DNA from: Morella rubra | Lineage: Eukaryota; Streptophyta; Magnoliopsida; Fagales; Myricaceae | Length of the DNA stretch: 64,000 nucleotides | Direction: 5' to 3' | NCBI GenBank assembly: GCA_003952965.2 | Contig: CM025853.1 | Location: forward strand, 25,479,808 to 25,543,807 | Shown: positions 11,483 through 23,880 of the stretch, piece after piece | Numbering within the stretch: the stretch's first letter is position 1 | Layout of the letters: every line of letters starts with the position of its first letter | Made by a program: the position numbers and the translations under genes | The notes under the pieces: model-generated | Told to the model about the DNA's origin: nothing | The model's database searches: none | What the model saw: only the letters and a program-made list of their open reading frames with translations

Positions 11483-12640
11483 AGTAGTTTAGATGATGCA
11501 AGTTTGAATAGTTTCGTAACACAAAATTAACATTGTAAGTCGTTAATTAAAGATATTGTAAATCATTAGCAGTAATTAAACGTTAAAGATAATATTTTAA
11601 CTCCCCAATAAACATTAAACATAAACACAAAATTATCATTTTCTAAGTAATTAAAGATCTTGTAACTCGTTAATTAAATATATCAAATCGTTACCAGTAA
11701 TTAAACATTAAAGATATTATAACTCACCAATAAACATTAAACAATTAGGATAGATGCATGGAGGTACGTACACCGCAATAATGTTAAACAAATAATTAGG
11801 ATGCTCGATCGATCATTATAGCTAGGAATTAAAATTCTAACCAAGAACATATATATCTATATATTATATAATTCCTATTAACACTATTTTCTTTCTTTAA
11901 TAATATGTAATATATATACCTCCAGACCACAACATCCCATACGACGCTCAACAAGTTGTCTTCTGAAAATGGAAATAGAATTAGTACTCGTTAAACCAAT
12001 TAGGATGCATGGAGGTACACCAGATCAATTCTCCATATTCATCCAATAACAATTTCTTTACTAATTTCGACTCAGAGTTAGGAAGGTTCAAATTCCTACA
12101 CAATTCTCATATTTAGTTTTTTTTTTTTTAAGGGATGAATATTAACTATTGGAATCAATTTAACACATCATAAATTACAGTTTTGACATATTGTATATTC
12201 TAACTATCAATGTTAGTCATTTTGCACCCTGTCAAATTTAATGGTAAAAAAAACTTAAAATGATGATAATGCTTCCTATGACTGAATGAATTGACAAAAA
12301 TATCCTCAAGCATATACGAACATGCGCAAACTGGGTCACAATATTATTGTCATTCCAATATAATTTGACAGAAAATTTGAGGAATGGTGAAAAGTGTACA
12401 ATATAAGATTGGCAAGACTAATTAAGCTAAAAGTAGTCAAGTCGAGAGGAATCATGTGGGTTTATAGACGGGACTGTAAATTGGAAAAATGTCATCGAAT
12501 CACATACAAAATATAATAAAACATATAAATCAATAAAATAAATCTTGCTTTACAGTATAATTTTCACATGAATAGGTTACAACAACAACATATTCTGTAA
12601 GTAGCACTTGTAGTACCTGGAGTAAGAAAATAATGTTGAA
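11483..12640. other. AT-rich spacer upstream of DC1 copy A
   Basis: No gene is recognised. Short repeats of the type ATTAAACATTAAAGATATT occur at 11540-11740. The stretch at 11925-11985 (CATACGACGCTCAACAAGTTG) is conserved in all three units (40430, 45405) and is followed on the minus strand by GTATATA. It could be a small upstream exon with a splice donor or a promoter element; this is uncertain. Confidence 0.4.
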
Positions 12641-12689
12641 ATGATCTCAACTCTATCCTTGTGTTCAAGGCTAATTGGTTTTGCTACCT

Positions 12690-12830
12690 CTAAACTTGGG
12701 TTTTATAACCCCCCACGGGCATTACTTTGCTCTCAAGTACAATGTTTTGACCTCCTTAGAAAGGGAGCATATGCTTTCCTTAGCTCCCCCCACCCCCCAG
12801 TATTACTTTGCTCTCGAGTCGCTGAAAATT
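12690..12830. repeat. Short tandem repeat, two copies
   Basis: Two copies of the element ATTACTTTGCTCTCAAGTAC...GAAAGGGAGCATAT lie here. The same unit is repeated four times at 41390-41680 in copy B. It is non-coding. Confidence 0.7.
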
Positions 12831-15800
12831 TGATGGATCGAATCCGGGTCTTCTTGAGATGAGTTTATGATCTGATCTATATGGCCTTATCTTTTAGTGG
12901 GCTTTCTTTGAACCTTGGGGCTTTTATATATAGGCCCCATATTTTGCAGAAATTCCATCGCTAGGTGTTAGTTTCATGAAGGGAGCTGGAGCAGGACTTG
13001 GGCTCATATTGTCCCTTCCCTGCTTCTTCCACTTTACTTCGATTACAGAAATATATGACTTTTTACGGAACTAAACAAAAAAAAAATATAGACCACAGCT
13101 TTGTGATGCACGTCTGATGCACCCTGGGCGGGTAGTCGTTAGACAGGTTCTAGCCTAACAAAGCACATGTGATTTTTGTAGGAAATTAAACATCTCCTTT
13201 AATCTCGTATAATATGAGTTCAGGATTTTCAATGGCTTTTGTTTGGCTCCGGCCACAACCTAAATTGTCACTTTGTCACTCTTCTCACAAGTGGACACAT
13301 GTTTAAATTTTTATTCCTTTTTGTTCTCCTAGGTGTTCATAATCTTACTCCATCAATCGGTGAATATATTTCTTATGTTATTGATTAATTGAGGTTCGAA
13401 TTCCTTTCTTACTTGAGACAAAAAATATATATTGCTATTTTGTCATTTCCTTCCCATACTATTAAACATGACACATTGATCTTAAATTATCAATACATTT
13501 ATATTTTGTTCCGCATATTACGATGCATACACTTTCAACAGTTAAAATTGTGCCACTTGACCCATTTCAAGTTGGAAAGCTCTATTTGTTTCAATGTAAA
13601 TTAGTATTTGAAATATATTTTCTTTAATTTCTGACATTTAGAGAGATTACCCAACTGAGAAAAGAAACCTCAGTTTTTGTAAACTGACAACTTTTTTTAA
13701 AAGAAAATAATCTACTCTTCGAATGCCCATCAACATCTCGACTCTTTTTTTCTGTTCACTTGATGTAGGGTGTGCGACTACTCGATGGGGGTCGGATTAA
13801 AATTGGGAGCGGATTGAAATACAATACCCCAACTTGATTCAGGGTCAAGGCCGGGTTAAGCAGTTTAGCTCCGAAAAAAGTCAATTTGACCCCAACAATT
13901 AAAATTAATATTTTAATTTTTTTTTTCCTTGTACAATGCATGCCCTCAGTCTCTTCCGTAGTCAACTCCGACCTAGACTCAAACATGTAAGTTCGGCTCA
14001 GGTTACAAAAAAAGTAGGATATTTTATTTGTAATTTCTTTCAAAATGATCACCTTAAGAATTCAATTTACTAATTATATTATAAAAAAGTTCAAGTGTGT
14101 TTTTAGTAATTTTATTTTGAAGGGGCATTTTGATCATTTTTCATGTTTTTCCGTTTGATTTAACGTCTAATTTAGACGGGGGCGAAATTGATAGGTTTTG
14201 AAAGTTATGGGTCTCAAATTGTTGGATTGAAAAATAAGGGTAGCAACTTGATTTTTGCCCAAACATAGGAGGTTAACTATAAGTTTACCCCTTGATTTAA
14301 AGTTAAACGAATTGTATCCAACATTAAACTTCAAGGACTACATCGTTTAACTTTAAACCACAAGGACTAAATTGTTACAACATGAAACTACAAGGATGTT
14401 TAATGCAATTAAGCCTATTTTTAATTTCTTTCAAATTGATGTTAAGAATTGATCAATTTACTAATTATATTAAAAAAAAAAGATAGCATGCATCAAATAT
14501 CGAACATTATTTTTAAAAAACATGTTTGAGGTAGTAATAAAACATTAAAAATTAGAATACTTTACTGAAATATAATTATAGTTTGAAGTGTAAATTATAA
14601 TGCCATGATTAGAGAAAATAAAATGTAGTTTGTTTATTTGAGGTGTATATAATATGTCAAGTGTGATATTTTGAAGTGTAAATTATAGAACGTAAAATTT
14701 AATTTGTTTTAAATACTAATATTTATACCTTGAGTTTTGTTTTATTGATGTTGCGAGAATTGTACTCAATTATACGCGTGCTATCAACCATGCTATACCA
14801 CGGGAGGTATGGGCATGACCTTCCAACTTCAAATTTTAGCTGACTCGAGCATCTGAGAAGGAGAAGGATTGCCATGTGAAAAGGAGAATGACTTTATATA
14901 CAATTTTAAAAAGTCTCTTAAATAATGAATTGTAGGCAATTTTATCGGTCCATAACCTGCAAAGTGTCACAAAACGGGTGGTGAAAGCCAAAAATGGACA
15001 CAAATGGGAGCCTGTCTGTACGGACATGCATGCACTTCCCCAATCTTGGTTGGATGCTGGCCGGTGGGTCTTGAATGGAAAGGCACTTGTGTTGTGTGAT
15101 AAAGGTATGTACACAACAGTCTTAAAGTTTGTATTCGCACGCGGAACTCAAACATTTTGTTATTAAAAGTAAAATAAGTGAAAATGATATCGGGATTAAT
15201 CGAGATAGTTGAAATGAGAGATATAGATACCTTGGGAATAATAGGACTTCATGATAGTAAGAAGATTTCGAGATATTTTGAGAAGGTCGGAATAGTGTAT
15301 GGATATCTCGGAACACACTATAACTCACATACTCGGATAGATAAGCTCGCCACCTAAGTAGAATATAAAGAGATACAAAAATCACCACCCAGTGTAAACC
15401 AATACGGAATATAGAATAAGAACTCGTCACCTATTAAAATTTACTGAAAGATAAAAATTTATAAAAAAAATCTTTTTTTAAAATAACGTAACTCTCAAAT
15501 TGTATACTCTTCGTACTCTCTAGTTATCCTTAATCATAATTCTTATTGCTTCTCTCTCATTCTTCACATTTATTGGAGACAAAATCTGTCGCTTTTTTAG
15601 ATATTAAATACCTAATTAAGTCGCTCCACAGCGGTAAAAATAAAAAGCTTTTTATGATCCCGAGTTGTCTCTGTACACGTGTTCGAGTATAGCACAATCA
15701 GTGAAATATATTTCTTATGTCTTGGTAATCTTCCTCCATCAATCAGTGAATATATTTCTTATGTTATTGATTGAGGTTTGAATTCCTTACTTACGTGAGA

Positions 15801-16690
15801 CAATTTTTATACTAATATTTTGTCATTTTGATACGAAAACTACTAAATATGACACATTACTCTTCAAATTATTAATATATTTACACTTTTAATAGTTAAA
15901 ATTACGCCACGTTACCCATTTCTCATTGAAGGCTCTGTTTGTTTCACTGAAAATTAATATCTGAAATATACTTTTTTTAGTTTTCGGCGTTAGGAGAGGT
16001 TGGTAAAATTTGGTCAACTGTAAAAAGAAGCCATAGTTTACCTAAACTGCCTTTCTTATTTTTAAAGGGTAATCAACTTCTCGAATGCCATCAACATCGT
16101 AACTCTTTTTCTCTGTTCACCTCATATAGGGCGTGCAACTACTCGATCGGGTCGACATCAAGGTTGGGATAGGGTTGAAATACAAGACCCAACTTGATTC
16201 AAGATTGGGGTTGGGGTCGGGTTGAGCAGTCCAACCTTGGAAAAAGCCTTCCGAACCCCAATTCTTGAAAGTAAAGTTTTAAATGTTTTTTCTTATACCA
16301 TGCGTGCCCTCTGCCCTGTGTCTCTTAGGCAACTCCGACCTTGAAGGAAGTACGTTCTTTTCTTAGACAAACAAAAATTATTTTTTATTGAGATTCCTAT
16401 AACTAGATAGACTCCTACTTAAGATGCCTTGCCTCCTTCTTAACTACCAACCTTTTTAGCCTCTAGTTTTTATGAGTTTATCCTCTCCTTCTCATAAATT
16501 GATAAAATTTCAGAGTTGTTACCATTAAAAAAAAAATACTCGCCTAATAGAATTGGGCAGACAGATCGAGTTCCACAATTTCGTTGCCCAGCAAAGACTG
16601 ATCAGAGCGTTTGGGCTGGAAAAAAAACAAACAACCTGCACCAACCTATTTGGCACGAAATATGTCCATAACTATGTAGATCCAAAGCTA
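12831..16690. repeat. Tail of unit A with an internal duplication
   Basis: No gene is supported. About 12831-15130 and 15490-15665 match unit C (47360-49300 and 51010-51215). A block of about 650 bp is present twice within A: 13320-13990 and 15710-16350, both running from CCATCAATC.GTGAATATATTTCTTATG to the CTACTCGAT...GACC region. Unit A alone has an insertion between near-duplicate flanks at 14040-14085 and 14425-14480. The stretch 14760-15115 is unusually well conserved between A and C. The end, 16480-16690, resembles 25060-25230 and 43430-43580, so it is the start of the next unit. Confidence 0.6.
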
Positions 16691-16909
16691 TGTAAAAAAA
16701 AAAAAGAAAAAGAAGAAGAAAGAAAGAATAAAAAAAAAAAAAGGGGCAGAAACCTGCACGGCAGCACACAAAACGCAAGAGAGAAGGAGAGAATACACAC
16801 CGACCCTCAAGCCCATCACGTTCACCTGGGGCATGAACTTCATGGAAGAGACGCAAAGAGGCATTTCTTTTAATGGAACAGTAATTAGCATTGTGGGTGA
16901 CCCCAAAAA

Positions 16910-17328
16910 TGTTGAGCACAGAACGAAAAACACAAACACACAAAGCCAATATTAACGTGGTTCGGCAATATGCCTACGTCCACACAAAGGAGATTACTTT
17001 GATTTCAACGAACAAAATATACAACTCTCAACTCTCACTGCCACTCTCTGCACCCTTGCTTCACACTCTTCACCTCACTTCCTCTCCTTCACGTTACTGA
17101 TTTATAAAGGAAGAAGAAAAAATTGTAGAGCCGTTTCTTGTTGAGCTACGAGCTGCTGCAGTTAATGAACCGCATTCATTACTGCATTAAATGGCGTGGT
17201 TGCTGCGCTGAGACGCAAGATTTGCTGCCTGCAAATCTTTACCTCGTTTGCTGGGTATGGATTCGCAAAAAACAATGCGAAGTTGATTTGTGAAGCTTTG
17301 CAGCCGCAAAGCTTGACTTTCGCCAACA
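16910..17328 (-). repeat. 3' LTR of the copia element
   Basis: 419 bp, from TGTTGAGCACAGAACG to TTTCGCCAACA on the plus strand. It is the downstream LTR of the minus-strand element. A TATA-like TTTATAAA lies at 17100-17107. Confidence 0.95.
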
Positions 17329-17343
17329 ATTCTCCCCCTCCAT
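17329..17343 (-). other. Polypurine tract
   Basis: On the minus strand GGAGGGGGAGAATT lies directly upstream of the 3' LTR, the expected place for priming of plus-strand DNA synthesis. Confidence 0.85.
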
Positions 17344-17373
17344 ACCCACAAGAGGAGACTGTGTCCTGATCAA

Positions 17374-20300
17374 TCAATTGGAGGTGGCCATCCCGGCTAT
17401 GTCTTTACATAGCTCGAGCTTCTCACGAGTGACCACCTTCGTCAACATGTCGGCTGGATTCTCATTTGTGTGGATCTTCACAAGCTTCAGTAGTTGTTGC
17501 TCCATCACCTCGCGTATCCAATGATAGCGAATGTCAATATGTTTTGTGCGGGAATGGTACATTGAATTCTTGCTCAAGTCCAGAGCACTCTGACTGTCAC
17601 AATGTACCTTGTATTCCTTCTGACTGATACCCAATTCTTGGAGAAACCGCTTTAACCACAACATTTCCTTCCCAGCTTCCGCTGCAGCAATGTACTCTGC
17701 TTCTGTTGTGGATAAAGCCACACATTTCTGTAATCTGGACTGCCATGAGACAGCTCCCCTAGAAAATGTGTAAATGAATCCTGATGTAGATTTTCTTCCA
17801 TCAAGATCACCAGCCATATCTGAGTCTGTATATCCTTCCAAGATTGGATCAGCTCCCCCGAAACACAAACATAGCTTCGACGTACCTTTAAGGTACCTGA
17901 GAATCCACTTGACCGCTTCCCAATGTTCCTTTCCTGGGTTGGAAAGAAATCGGCTCACAACTCCCACAGCGTGAGCGATGTCAGGTCTCGTACACACCAT
18001 TGCGTACATAAGACTGCCAACAGCTGAAGAGTAGGGAACTGCAGCCATCTCTTCAACCTTTTTCCTCGATGAGGGACACGAGCTTTTACTCAATTTAAAA
18101 TGACTAGCCAATGGATTACTGACTGGCTTAGCATTTTCCATGTTGAACCTTTTGATCACTTGTTCAACATATCTCTCCTGTGACAACCATAGCTTCTTAG
18201 CTTTCCTGTCACGAACAATCTTCATGCCCAATATCTGTTGGGCTGGTCCTAAGTCCTTCATGTCGAAGAACTTAGAGAGATCTGTCTTCAACTTGCTGAT
18301 TATGGATGCATCTTGTCCAACTATCAGCATATCATCAACATAAAGCAGTAAAGTAACGAAATGACCATCTGGGAATTTGCGAATATACACACACTGGTCC
18401 GTAGCAGTCCTTCTGTAGTCATGACTCACCATAAACGAGTCAAACTTTTTGTACCACTGTCGGGGAGCCTGCTTAAGACCGTAGAGGCTCTTCTTTAATT
18501 TGCAGACCAAGTGTTCCTTCCCATGAACTTCAAAACCTTCTGGCTGCTCCATGTATATCTCTTCTTTGAGATCTCCGTGAAGAAATGCTGTCTTCACATC
18601 CATTTGTTCAAGCTCCAAGTCTAGACTGGCAACCAATCCGAGTACAACTCGAATTGAGGTCATCTTACTACAGGTGAGAATATCTCGTCAAAGTCAACTC
18701 CTTTCTTTTGTTGGAAACCTTTGACGACCAAACGAGCTTTGTACTTCACCTGCTTGCCATCGTTCTTCAGCTTGAATATCCATTTATTCTTCAGTGCTCT
18801 CTTGCCCTTTGGAAGCTTCACCAACTCATACGTCTGATTCTTCTGCAAGGAACCCATCTCTTCTTGCATAGCTTGAATCCATCTGACTTTATCTGTATGA
18901 GCTTTTGCTTCATGAAAACTTTCTGGCTCCCCCTCATCAGTAAGAAGAATATAATCTGATTCCGGATATCTTCGTGATGGAATCAGCAACCGACCTCTCG
19001 TAGATCTGTTCTGTTGAGGGTCGTCAACTGGAGGAAGTTCTTCATCATCTGATTGTTGTGATGATGTAGCAGCTTCTGGTGAAGTGGGTACCTGCTCCCC
19101 CTGCTCAACACCCTCTGCATCATCATCAACTTCTTCTTCTTCTTCTGGGGATCCTTCCTGCATTCCTTCAGTATCTGTGGTAGACTGAATCGGAGCAGGA
19201 CTTGTAACAGTATCTTGAGCACTTGTACTGTTTTCACCTGGGTTTGTTGATCTTTTGAAGCTACCGTATAACTCAGCTTCATGGAACACAACGTCCCTGC
19301 TTCTGATGACTTTCTTAGCTTCTGGATCCCAAAGTCTGTATCCAAATTCTTCATCTCCGTAGCCAATAAAAACACACGGAGTGGACTTGACATCAAGTTT
19401 CTGCCTCTGCTCCTTAGATACATGTGCAAATGCTTTGCACCCAAATACTCTTAGATGAGAGTAGGAGATCTTATGACCACACCACACCATCTCCGGAACT
19501 TCAAACTTCAACGGTACAGATGGTGTTCTGTTGATCAGGTAACAGGCTGCACGAACTGCTTCACCCCAGAATGGCTTAGGCAACTTGGCCATACTGAGCA
19601 TACATCTGGTTCGTTCTACAATGGTCCGATTCATCCTCTCGGCTACACCATTGTGTTGTGGGTGCGTGGGACCGTCTTCTCGTGTCTGATGCCATGGCCA
19701 GAGCAGTATGCTCTGAACTCTCTGGAAGTGTACTCGCCTCCATTGTCTGTTCGGAGGCACTTTAACTTTTTCCCAGTTTCTCTTTCCACCATAGCGTGAA
19801 AGTTTTTGAACTGTTCAAAAACTTGGTCTTTCGTTCTCAAGAAATACACCCACACTTTACGTGATGCATCATCAATAAATGTAACAAAATACCTGTTACC
19901 GCCCAAAGACTCCACCTCTAAGGGACCGCATATATCAGAGTGTACTAGGCTTAACAACTCTGATCTTTTACTGGCAGATGTACTAAACGAGACTCGATGT
20001 TGCTTACCAAACAAGCAATGCTCACAAGGGTTTAGCGCTGTACCTTTGTTGACAGTAATAAGCGCCTTCTTTGCCAGTGTAAACAACCCTTTCTCACCCA
20101 TATGACCGAGTCTCTCGTGCCACAGATTTGGAGATGCCTCATCTTGAACTGCATTGAGGCTATCAGTGCATATCTTTACATGGGTCTTGTATAACGTGCC
20201 GCAAATATGTCCACGGGCGACAATCATGGTGCCTTTCTTCAACTTCCAAGCACTGTTGCCGAAGTGGTTGTCGTAGCCCAGTCGATCAAGGGCTGTCCCG

Positions 20301-21417
20301 GATATCAAATTTAACCGGAGGTCGGGCACGTGTCGAACGTCTTTCAACACCATGGTACACCAATATTTGTCTTTATACGAACATCTCCAATGCCCGCGAT
20401 CTTTGAGGAACTGGTATTACCCATCCTCACTGTACCATAATCTCCGGTTTTATACGTGGTGAAGAAATCACTGCGAGGAGTGGCGTGGTACGAAGCAGCT
20501 GTGTCTACCACCCATTCTGCATCCTGACTCGCCACATGGAGACATTCTTCTTCACCGGTGGAGAGTAATGCACAATCTCCTGGAATGGTGACTAATGCTT
20601 CACCATCGGCCTTCTTTGGCTGGTTGCTAGATTGGCCTTGCTCTCGTTGTAACTTCCGGCAGTTCTTCTTAAAGTGGCCTTCGATGCCACAGTGGAAACA
20701 TTTCATCTTGCCCTTTTGGTGGTAACCGCCGGGATTTTGGGATCTGCCTCTGCTCCTTCCTCTGCCTCTACTTCTCCCTCTACCACTTCGTTGGTGCATT
20801 CCTTCAGTTACGAAGGCATGTGACTGGTCCATACCAGCCTCTTTTCTCCTGGCTTCCTCATTAAACAAGGCATCCTTTACCATCACCATGGTAAGTTTGC
20901 CGTCTGGAGCTGAATTGCTGAGGGAGACCACCAACGTCTCCCAACTGTCTGGTAACGAACTGAGAAGTAGGAGAGCTTGTTCTTCATCTCCAAGAGTCAA
21001 CGCCACGGTTGAAAGTTGGTTCACCAGGTTCTGAAACTCACTGGTGTGTTCAGCAACAGAGGTACCGCTCTTCAACTTTAAATTCACAAGGCGTCTCATT
21101 AAGAGAGCCTTATTGCGAGCAGTTTTGGCCTGATACATGTTCTCCAGCTTTTGCCATAGCGTGTAGGCGTCTGTCTCCTGTGCAACATGATGAAATACAC
21201 TATGGTCGATCCATTGTCTGATCTGACCAATAGTTTTCTTGTTTGACTTATTCCAATCCTTTTCCGGCGTCGCGGCAGCTTTTACTCCTTTCTCTTCTAT
21301 GGGATCAAACAGATCCTTGCAATTCAAGAGATCTTCCATCCGGGGTCTCCAGAGTGTGTAGTTGGTCGCCGTAAGCTTGATCATTGCACCAGAACTTGAA
21401 TCCTCCATAGAGAACAC
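17374..21417 (-). pseudogene. Copia Gag-Pol polyprotein, three frameshifts
   Basis: The frame opens at 21417 (MFSMEDSSSG). In order it shows a Gag capsid region, an Arg/Gly-rich stretch, the zinc knuckle CFHCGIEGHFKKNC, protease WVVDTAASYH, a GAG-pre-integrase region (CEHCLFGKQH), the integrase core (DICGP, DDASRKVWVYF, LRTDNGGEY), reverse transcriptase (MDVKTAFLHGDL, YVDDMLIVG) and RNase H (ALSTTEAEY), ending at 17374. Three single-base losses break it, near 20360, near 19666 and near 18663, so it reads as four overlapping frames. No nonsense substitutions are evident. The breaks fall between or inside essential domains, so as written the copy cannot make the whole polyprotein. Catalytic motifs look intact. 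The alternative is that one or more losses are assembly errors. Confidence 0.92.
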
Positions 21418-21639
21418 TAGCTCAAATGGCTTGTTGCTCTACGTTTGGAGTAGAATCTCGCAAAACGGAGCCCACCGTTGCGTCCGGAACGGTCGAAATA
21501 GCTAGGAACAGGTCTGGTCCGGCCCAAAAAGGACAAAAATTGGGCCCAAAATGCACAAAACTCGAATCTGGAATATTCCTTCCAGAAACAGAATATTCCG
21601 TTAAAGTTAACGGAATATTCTCTGGATATGCTGACGCCG

Positions 21640-21935
21640 TTACGAGTTCCGTTAACAGTAACTCGGGCGAGTCGACTCGGTGACTCGGACCGACTCGGTT
21701 AACACGGCCAACTCGCAGAGTTGACTCGGCCACTCGGCCAAAACTCGGACGGAAAGAACCACCGGGCGCGTGGGAGCGCGTGTCGCGCGTGGCTCTCTAC
21801 TTCTGAGCGCGTGACAGCGCGTGCTGCGTCTCTCTGGCGGTTGGCGGCGCGTGAAGGCGCGTGCAGAGAGTGGGCACACGCGCAGAACCTTCTATCAGCG
21901 CGTGTGGGCGCGTGCGGTGTCCGTTTGGCCTCCGG
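21640..21935 (-). repeat. GC-rich leader repeats of the copia element
   Basis: The untranslated leader between the primer-binding site and gag has two repeat fields. ACTCGG/GACTCGG motifs fill 21660-21750. GCGCGTG motifs, about ten copies, fill 21765-21920. The stretch is far richer in CpG than its surroundings. Open frames across it are low-complexity and not genes. Confidence 0.85.
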
Positions 21936-22046
21936 TTTGTTTGGTTGTGCTCATCTCGTCACGAGTAATTTCCAGTTAGCTCCAAAATTTAATTTGGACA
22001 CAGATCTGGTCTCGGCCGAATACAAAAACGAAATTTCAGGCACTGT

Positions 22047-22060
22047 TGGCTCTGATACCA
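22047..22060 (-). other. Primer-binding site (initiator Met-tRNA)
   Basis: The minus strand reads TGGTATCAGAGCCA just inside the 5' LTR, the standard copia primer site complementary to the 3' end of initiator methionine tRNA. Confidence 0.93.
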
Positions 22061-22062
22061 CT

Positions 22063-22484
22063 TGTTGAGCACAGAACGAAAAACACAAACACACAAAGCC
22101 AATATTTAACGTGGTTCGGCAATATGCCTACGTCCACACAGAGGAGATTACTTTGATTTCAACGAACAAAATATACAACTCTCAACTCTCACTGCCACTC
22201 TCTGCACCCTTGCTTCACACTCTTCACCTCACTTCCTCTCCTTCACGTTACTGATTTATAAAGGAAGAAGAAAAAATTGTAGAGCCGTTTCTTGTTGAGC
22301 TACGAGCTGCTGCAGTTAATGAACCGCATTCATTACTGCATTAAATGGCATGGTTGCTGCGCTGAGACGCAAGATTTGCTGCCTGCAAATCTTGACCTCG
22401 TTTGCTGGGTATGGATTCGCGAAAAAAACAATGCGAAGTTGATTTGTGAAGCTTTGCAGCCACAAAGCTTGACTTTCGCCAACA
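22063..22484 (-). repeat. 5' LTR of the copia element
   Basis: 422 bp, paired with 16910-17328. It should carry the promoter; CTTTATAAATC on the minus strand near 22254-22264 is the probable TATA box. Confidence 0.95.
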
Positions 22485-23880
22485 AAAAACACCACTTTCC
22501 AATGAAATATTTTCCGAATAAAGATGAGTACCGGAACGGATGGTCTGGTTCTGGTACTCACCAGAATTCTTATTTTCATTCCAACCGGAATTTTTTGAAA
22601 CGGAATCCGAAATTTCCGACGAGAGAGAGAGAACGAGAGAACGAGAGGAAAGCAAGAAATATATGTAAAATATCTTGCATTCCCACAATATACGATTTGG
22701 ATGCCTAAGAAACCACAATTCCTAATCAAGCCATTCGGTTTTATTGCAAAAGAAAAAAAAAACACCCAATTGAAAATAAGCAAATTGGGAGCTTCACAAA
22801 AAGCATGCCTATGACGATGGGCTAGACAAATTTAACCAGCCTCACCGTAAACTAATATGAGGATTTTTTGGCCAGTTGCAGAGTCTCAGATCCTCACTTC
22901 CCAAACTTGAATCCCTGTCTTCCCAGCATATGACAAAGGAGACGGTCAACAGAGACAATGAATGATACAGATCTAGTCTCGTGAATAGATCTAATATGGC
23001 TTACTAAAACTGATCTACCCCCAGAAATGCAAGGTGAAGCTAACAGGGTTCTCATGCTCCGATGTTGGTGAGAGAGAGGAGAGAGACAAATAGAGAGGAG
23101 AGAGAGAGACATAGACAGAAAAAAACAGACTCACATAGAGAGAGAGATAGACAGACAGACTTATAGAGAGAGAGAAAGGCGGCCGCAGCACTGCAACAGA
23201 GAGGGAGGGGGAGGCTGCGGCCTCAGGCTCAGCCTGGGGGCTGTCTTCAACTCTTCATCCCTTCAGGCTTCGCAAATGGGATTGAAACTCCTTCGTTTAA
23301 GTGACCTGGCTCAAAACGACCCAGGTCACTTAGGTTTTTTTTTTTAAAAAAAAAGGGGGGCTAAACTAGTAAAATAAATAAACAAACGCCGACTGATTCC
23401 AGTACTGAAAAATTTGAAAATAAGTATCCGGTTCCTGTACCGGAAGAAGCCGAAACTGGTGACGAAATTTGCCGAATGAAAATCTTCATCGAAAAGATTA
23501 TATGACCACAAAGAAAATATAATTTCTGATTTTTATTTTTTTTTATTTCTGATTTTTATTTTTTTTTAAACCAAGCCTTAGAAACGAAGAGAATAGCCCC
23601 ACTATAAAACTAACTCTTCTTTTTCATATTAATACAGAGAATTTATTAGTGGCCTTTTGATTTCTCTCTCTTAATTTTGTAGAATTTCTTTGAGTATTGT
23701 CATTCGCTTACCCACAACCCTTACCACTACAACTCCATTAATCTCCCCTTTAAGTGATGATAAAGTCCAAGACGGAAATAATATGTCTTGCTATTCTAAA
23801 AATTTCTACGAATCAATTTTAATTTTAATTTTTACACGAAATTTTGTCAATATTTAAAAACTAACACTTATAGCAACTAA
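22485..23880. other. Intergenic sequence with GA-rich and CCGG-rich patches
   Basis: No gene is recognised. CCGG-containing stretches occur at 22530-22610 (ACCGGAACGG) and 23425-23460 (GGTTCCTGTACCGG). These resemble the subterminal repeats of a non-autonomous DNA element, but no clean ends were found. GA repeats lie at 22618-22650 and 23065-23175. A G/C-rich patch (23178-23250, GCGGCCGCAGCACTGC) stands out against the AT-rich neighbourhood. Confidence 0.4.

Larger units (their letters stand above)
16910..22484 (-). mobile_element. Ty1/copia LTR retrotransposon, Tork/Tnt1-like
   Basis: A complete 5575-bp element on the minus strand. LTRs of about 420 bp flank it, each TG...CA, with a 5-bp target duplication AAAAA at 16905-16909 and 22485-22489. 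A primer-binding site complementary to initiator Met-tRNA and a polypurine tract are in the right places. The coding region carries Gag, protease, integrase, reverse transcriptase and RNase H in copia order. The LTRs differ by about five substitutions and two one-base indels, roughly 1.2 percent, so the insertion is young. Because the duplicated base is a homopolymer, the exact ends carry a small ambiguity. Confidence 0.96.

Noticed and set aside
16553-16949. Overlapping 106- and 115-residue frames
   Set aside because: Generated by A/T homopolymers next to the copia insertion; frames on both strands are equally long.
17374-18663. A 429-residue minus-strand frame as a stand-alone host gene
   Set aside because: It is the reverse transcriptase/RNase H part of the copia polyprotein, bounded by LTRs.
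21426-22068. Frames of 75-115 residues in the copia leader
   Set aside because: They translate the GCGCGTG and ACTCGG repeats and lie in an untranslated leader.
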